From Dermatemys mawii (Eukaryota > Chordata > Testudines > Dermatemydidae): DNA of 64,000 nt. The stretch lies in the NCBI GenBank assembly GCA_007922305.1, contig ML677335.1, positions 14,227,734 to 14,291,733 of the forward strand, given 5' to 3'. The position numbers were made by a program, and so were the translations under genes. The notes beneath the pieces were generated by a model, which was not told the origin of the DNA, made no database searches, and was given only the letters and a program-made list of their open reading frames with translations. Of this stretch, positions 50,201 through 57,551 are shown one piece after another (positions within the stretch are counted from its first letter, which is position 1; each line of letters opens with the position of its first letter).

Positions 50201-53200
50201 GCTCTCTACCCACCTGTGAGCTTGGTGCAAGTTTCAGGGTAGTAAGATCAGCAAATGTTGATTAAACAGCAGACATAAGGCCCATGTTAAATCAAAGATC
50301 TGGAGTGTTCCAGGAGCATTGCAATCCTTTTATTAAAGTTAGCTGAGATGCAGCTCAACTTCCATGTGACTCTGCAGCATTGCACTTCTTGCCCCTAGTA
50401 TGCTGGACAGCACAACTCCTCTTGCCTGTCTCTTTTTCTCAGACTCCCATGCTGGTGTAAGCAGTGGCATGTCTGGCTATTTCTGACTGGGCACAGGACA
50501 ACTTAGGGAACTCCCAGACTCTCCCCCAAGCTTCAGTGACTTGCCACTTTGCCAGTCATTTGGGTCTTGCTGCAAAATTGACTGGCGGGAGCCAGTTGTG
50601 AGACAGATACTGAAGAGAACTCTTTGGAGTCGGGACTTATGTGGTATCCTTCTAACCACTTATCTGTGCTCCAGATGAGGAATAATAAGAAGGAGGTCCT
50701 GCAAGTAAGCTGCGGGGAAGGGAGCTGTGGGCGTTATTGGAGAGAAATGGAATGATGAACAAAGGTGAGGAGAGACAAAGAAATTAATGATGGGAGAGAT
50801 TTAGAAAGGGGCGAAAAAAAGATAAGATATACTGGAGGGTGTAAGATAAAACATGAGGTAGGGGGGAAGAAATGTCAAACAGAAGAAAATAGTTGAGTAT
50901 AGGTTTAAAAAAACAAAACTGGGCAACATTTAAATATTTATTCTACAGAAAACTTCAATCCTGATATAAAATGTATTTTGACATGGTGTATGTGTAGTGG
51001 GAATCCCAATTCATGAGCACCAGCTAGTACTTTTTTTAAAAAATGGGAAATATAAAGGAGGAGAAATGGACATTTTAAACAAAGCTCCCATTGGTTTAAT
51101 TGGGGCCAGAATTTCATTCAGTGTTCAAGTTGAGGTGAAAGTGTGATCACGTGTGTCCTTAACCCAGTATTTCTTTCATTATGCACAACCCCCACCTCCT
51201 CTTTTAGAGGAAAACTGGTTGTGCTATAAGCACAAATTTGTTTTAACTCTGGTTTTCTTTTCATTAGGTTACTACTGTTTTCAATGAAGTTACATCAGCT
51301 TTTAATTTAAATCCTAATATTTTACAACAATTGGACAGTAAACGACAGCAAGTCCAAATGACTGTTACAGAAACAAACCAGGAATGGCAAGTGTTACAGC
51401 TGCGAGTCCATACTTTTGCTGCATGTGCTGTTGTGAGCTTGCAACGACTTCCAGAAAAACTGAATCCTGTTATAAAACCTTTAATGGAAACTGTCAAAAA
51501 AGAAGAGAATACACTGGTACAAAACTATGCAGCTTTGTGCGTCGCAAAGTTACTTCAACAGTGTACATCAAGATCTCCATGCCCCAACTCGAAGATCATA
51601 AAAAATCTCTGCAACTCTCTGTGTGTGGACCCACATCTTACTCCCTTAGCAGCATGTCCTGCGCAACCTCAAAGCAGCCATGAAAACTCTAAAGGTATAT
51701 CGCCGAAGTCTGTGTCAGTTTTGAAAAAAAAATTGTGTAAATGGAATATTTCTAATTTTATATAGTAGATACTTACATGAATGTTCTACTTGTTATGTGT
51801 TTAAAATCAGCCATTTTAATTCTTGCTAGAACAGTAAGAGCTGTCTGAAAAATTAGAAGATATGTACATTTATGCCTTTGACTTAGCAATGTAGCGTAAG
51901 AATTGGTTTTAGTGAATTTTTCTGGAAGTGTTTGTGTGAAAGACTTCTTAAAACACAACAAAATAACTGACTCCCAGGATGATTTTAAAATTGAAATGTT
52001 TCATGGAGCAGAAGTATGATGCTATGTGGAAATGAGTGCTGTGTTATACTATTAGAAGAAGAATATTGCTGGTGTAATTTTACATAGAATAAACCAAATG
52101 GGGTTGCATACTGTTCTGCAGTTTAATCATAAGACAACTGAAAACAAAATGTTAACAAATACATGTAATGATGCTCCTTTTAATGGAAGAAATCAGACCC
52201 TGTAAAAATAGTCTTGAAACTTAATGCTGTTCCATTCTTGTGACTGAAAAGTAAATCTCTACCTCTCAGATGAACAATCTGAATCCTAAAATTTAAGAAA
52301 CAAAATTTTTGAAATATAAAATCTATTGTGAGGCTTGACTAACATTTTATGTTGTTTGTGTGTATTTAGAATTGGAAGTGTAAATTCTAGGTAACGCACA
52401 TATCTGATGAAACCAAAAAATGTGATTAACTGGCCTTTTTAATACCACTCCTACTATACGAAAGGTAGCAGGAAAAATAAGGCTAGTTAACCACATCTGT
52501 ATTAACCTTCCCTTTAGATATGGGATGCCCAAAGTTTATTTCCCATTTTAAATGTCAGGGTAAAATCCTACCGAGTCTCTACAAAAACAGAGTTTCGGGA
52601 GTGAGTGTGCATCATGATGACTTTGGTCTGACATGCTGCTTTCCTTAAAATTTTTGAAAGTATACATTCAATTTTACTATGAAGTATAGTAGTGTGTGGT
52701 TCCCCTCCACAGAGTGGCCCAGTGGACTAGACATGCACTAATTGGGCAGGTGTGGCTTCCATTCCTGGCTCTCACTGACCCACAGTGTGGTCTGGTGCAA
52801 GTCAAATCACCCCTTTCATTGTCCACGTAATGATATTTACCCTTTGTAAAGCAAGTCGAGATGCACAAAGAGTAGATTATTGTTACCACTGCAACCTATT
52901 TCTGATACTGTATTTTCATGTAGATTGTCATCTTTATTCTATAATAGGGCCCAACTCTGAAAGAGATGGGATGCACCATACTGTCACCAAGCACAGAGGA
53001 ATAATTACATTGTACAGACATCAGAAAGCTGCTTTTGCCATCACGAGCAGGCGAGGTCCTACACCAAAGGCTCCAAAAGCTCAAATTGCAGACCTTCCCA
53101 CAGGCAGTAGTGGAAACATCACCACAGAACTTGATGAGGTAAATATGTTTTTTAGATCTTGATTGTGGATTATCATTATATGTAATGAGACATGTTGTTA

Positions 53201-56200
53201 ATAAAGCTGGATTTCAGTCAATGGAGTTACACAAAGGATGAAGCAATAGTTTCTCTTAGTTTTTAATTAAGTCCATGTTTACTTTATGTTGTAACATAAA
53301 TTCTTCATGTTCAAATATAGGAAGTATTAAGTATCTGGTATTAAACTTAAACTAATTCTAAAGGAAAATATTTAGTCCTGAGTAAAACAGCTATTCATGT
53401 AAATGGGACATGAAGATTTAAATTCTCAAGTACTACATTAAAAGTGTACTCTCTCCCTGATGTCTATGTTCAATATGTATTTTAGAAATTTGAGAGGGAA
53501 CCAGAAGATATCTTTAAGTATCTGAATTTCACGCTTGTAACGTAATGTGTCAAAATTATTTTTGCAAGTGTTATATTAACTAGTTGAATTAAAGAATCTG
53601 AAAGCATCCCACATATTATTCATTAAAATCTACTTCTAAGCAATTTTATTGTAAGCCATTATAATTTACTGTGTAAATCTGTATTTAGTATTGCTTTGGG
53701 GGACCCAGGAGAAAGTAATGTTAGAATGATGCATGTAATTACATGAATAATAGCTAGTCTTCAAACAACTGGCCAACTAGCAAACTAAAGAAAAAAAAAA
53801 AAAAGTAGAATTGATCTGCTTCATACAGTAGACTAACTAGTGTAAATTCATTTGAAAAATATCATTTCTAAGGTAAGGTCACCACGGTCATATGACAAAT
53901 CTTTCTTACTCATAGCTACCTTTTAACTTGAATCTGGAAATTGTCAGATATAATAGCGTGTCTTTGTAATTGCACATTACTTTGTTCCCTTACAAACATT
54001 GTACATACATGTCTTTGTGCAAATAATTGAATTAATTTAAAATATCAAGAAGGAAGCACATTGTAAAAGTTGAACTGGGTATCTCTTGCAGAAGCTTATA
54101 ATCTAGAAGAAGTTAAGTTCACAAACCCTGGAAATGGAGTTACTTATAAAATATGAATCTAACCAGTAAACTGGAAATGGCATGAAATTCTTTATGCTCC
54201 ATAAAAGGAGGCAGTTTTTCTCTGAGGTATTTTGTGGGGCAGAGATGCTTGCTGTGTTTTCTCCTGAGGAAAAAGCAAAGTTTCTATAATGCCAAATTTA
54301 TTGTGTGGCCCTGAAACTAAGGGATGCATTTACACTAGGAACGAGGAGTACTTGTGTCCCCTTAGAGACGAACAAATTTATTTGGGCATAAGCTTTTGTT
54401 GGCTGAAACCTACTTCTGCAGAGATATAGAGTGGAAAATGTAGTCGATGGATCTAATATATGAAATACACACAAAGCATGCAGAAGCGACAGAGTTATGT
54501 GGCACCTTAAAGGCTAACAAAAGTATTGACGCATAAGCTTTCATGGGCTAATACCCACTTTGTCAGATGCAAATTAGCCCATGAAAGCTTATGCTTCAAT
54601 ACTTTTGTTAGCTTTTAGGGTGCCACATGACTCTGTCTGGATTTGCAGAAGTGACAAACACAGCTGCCTCTCTGATTCTTGACACAACATGAAAAGTGGG
54701 GGTTGCCCTATCAATTCTGAGGCTAATTAATTAAGGTGAACTACTATCAGCAGGATGAAAAACTTTGTAGTAGTGATCAGGATGGCCCACTTCAAACAGT
54801 TGACAAGAAGGTGTGAGTAACAGTAGGGGAAAATTAACGTGAGGAAATAACTTTGTCTAATGACCCAGCCATTCCCAGTCTTTATTCAAGTCTAATTTAA
54901 TGGCATCCAGTGTGCAACTTAATTCCAGTTCAGCAGTTTTTTTTCATTCGAGACTGTTCTGGAAAATTTTTGTTGAAGAATTGCCATATTTAAGTCCATT
55001 ACTGAGTGGCCAGAGAGATTGAAGTGGTGGTGTTCTGGTTTTTGAATGTTATGATTGCTGATATCAGGTTTGTGTCCATTTTATTCTTCTGTGTACAGAC
55101 TGTCCAGTTTGGCCATTGTACATGGCAGAGGGTCATTGCTGGCACATGATATACATCTTATTTTAAACCACCTCTACAGGTATACATGACAGAGTTTGGA
55201 AGAACCTTGTCTATGCTGCAGCTCCCATCAATGCAGATTTTTTTTTCTAAAACTCCTTTGTGTAGACCAGGGGTGGGCAAACTATGGCCTGCAGGCCACA
55301 TCCAGCCCATGGGACCGTCCTGTCCAGCCCACCTGAGCTCCTGGTTGTGGAGCCTCCCCTGCCTTCCCCCTTCTCTTGGAGCCTCAGTGCTCCGTGCTGC
55401 CAGCACTCTGGCCCTCCACTCCTGGGCAGCATTGCAGGAGTGCGGCTGACTCAGGCAGAGCCTGAGCTCCTGCCACTTTGAGCAGCATGGTAAGGGGGCA
55501 GGGCTGCGAGTTCTGGTGGGCCATATGGCCTCCAGACACACTGCTCTGAGCAGCATGGTAAGGGAGCCAGGCCGGTGGCCGGGGAGGTTGGAAAAAGGGC
55601 AGGGAGTCCTGGGGGCAGTCGGGGGACAGGGAGCGGTTGGATGGGGTGGAGGTTCTGGGGGACGTGGTCAGAGGACAGAGCGGGGCGGTTGGATAGGTGT
55701 GGGAGTTCCAGGGGAGCGGGGGGAGTTAGGTAGGGGATGAGGTCTGCGGGGGAGGCAGTTAGGGTGGGCAGAGTCTCGGGAAGGGGTGGTCAGGGGACAA
55801 GGAGTGAGTCGTGGGTTGATGGGTTGGAGGTTCTGAGGGGGGCAAGAAGCGGGTGGGGGTGTGATTGCTTGGGGAGGCATAGCCTTCCCTTCCTGGCTCC
55901 TCATACAGTTTTGCAACCCTGATGTGGCCCTTGGGCCAAAACATTTGCCCACCCATGGTGTAGACAAATCCAAAGTATGAACTTAAACTGGATATTTGCA
56001 AAAGTAGGACATATTTTCTGCCTTATTTACTCTTCAAAGAGCCCCATTTGCTCCACTAGGACTAACTCACACGGAGTACTTAATTGTGTGAGTAGTCTGG
56101 CAGAATCTATTGTATTGTAACTCAGAATTCCTAAGCACTTAGCCCTGATTCAGCAAGGTAGTTAAACACATGCATAATTCTAAACAAGTGAGTAATCCCC

Positions 56201-57518
56201 TTGATTTTGGTAGGACTACTCACCTGCTTAGAGTTATGCATCTGCTTAATTATCTTGTTAAATTGGGACCTAAAACAGAAGGAACTACTAACTGGATGCT
56301 GCATAGTAACCATAAATAGTTCAATTTGGCCAACTGCATAATGTTTCTTGTAGAGAATGTAAGTGCCTGTACTGTGAACTTCCAGAGAGCAGTAATCACA
56401 GAAGTTACTAATGCTTCCCTCTCCCCTTTCTCTTGGTACAGAATTCCCAAGATATAAAAGTGGGAGCATCCCACAATTGTCCTTCAGTATCTTCTACTAC
56501 CAAAGGTGCAGCAAGCTCAGATCGACTCTGAGGGCTTGTCTACATGGGGAAGTTAATGAGCATCAAGTTAGGGTGTGAATTTAAAGCCAGTAGATAATCT
56601 TCATGAACTCACTGTGTGGACACACTTTCTGTGCATTATTAATGGATTTGTGTGATTTAACTTAATATTTCTAAAGAGTATTAAGCTTTATAATTGGACT
56701 GGGCACTCTTAGTGCACAATAAGAGTCTCCACATGAGGTGTTCATGCAGAGTAGCTAGCATGCACCAGATATTCCAGGCTTTTCCCCATATAGACAAGCC
56801 GTGAGTCTTCCCCTTGGTGAACAGTAGTGTATAATAGTGGTTATACAATCAAATTTGTTTGAGCAGGGGGAGGAAATTCTTAGGGTTTTGGGGTTTTTTT
56901 GTTCATTTTGCAGATTTAACACTTAAACCTTGCTTGACTGTAACAAGCTTTGCTTCATTTCTAAATTCCTTTAATTGACTTATTCTCTCAACCATATTTC
57001 AATTGTAGGCTCAGAAGCCATATATTGTACAGAGGAGAGGAGCTGAATTTGCCTTATCTACTATAGCTAAACATTTCGGTGCTGAAATGGTAATAGGATT
57101 GCCACATCTCTGGGATGCTATGGTTGGTCCACTAAGAAATAATATTAACCTAAACAGTTTTGGTATGTGCACTTCTTATTATTATGGGGTTTTTTTGTTT
57201 TGTTATAGCATGTGTGTTATCTGAAACTGGACGTCTGTTTGTTTTAATAGATCGGAAGCCCTTGTTGGAAAAGGGAGATATGTCTGCTCAGGAGTTGGTC
57301 AATTCTCTACAGGTATTTGAAACAACAGCAGCTTCAATGGACATTCAGCTTCACCCTTTGGTAATTAGCATGTTCTACTCCACAACGATTTCCTGACACA
57401 ACAATTTGCATTCATTGCCGTTGTTTAATGTACTTTTTTGCAATATTTCAGTTCTCTATATAGTTGTATTGCTACTAGCTTGCTTGTGTACCCTTTTCAG
57501 ATCACTTATGCTAGTCTC

Positions 57519-57551
<33 letters not shown>

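Larger units (their letters stand above)
54335..55190 (-). mobile_element. Penelope-like element (GIY-YIG end plus terminal repeats)
   Basis: On the minus strand, 55186-54840 decodes (with stops) to a decayed GIY-YIG endonuclease C-terminus: [22 protein letters not shown]-like and [11 protein letters not shown] pieces, as in vertebrate Penelope elements. Downstream, at 54700-54335, lie the terminal units with GTGGCACCTTA, CTAACAAATTTATTTG and GCATAAGCTTT texts. Those units contain relics of a hammerhead ribozyme, a known feature of Penelope-like elements. No reverse transcriptase part is present, so this is a truncated 3' end. Confidence 0.8.

Noticed and set aside
55158..55973. Open frames in the GC-rich block
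   Set aside because: They fall within a hAT MITE with perfect target duplications; no protein similarity.
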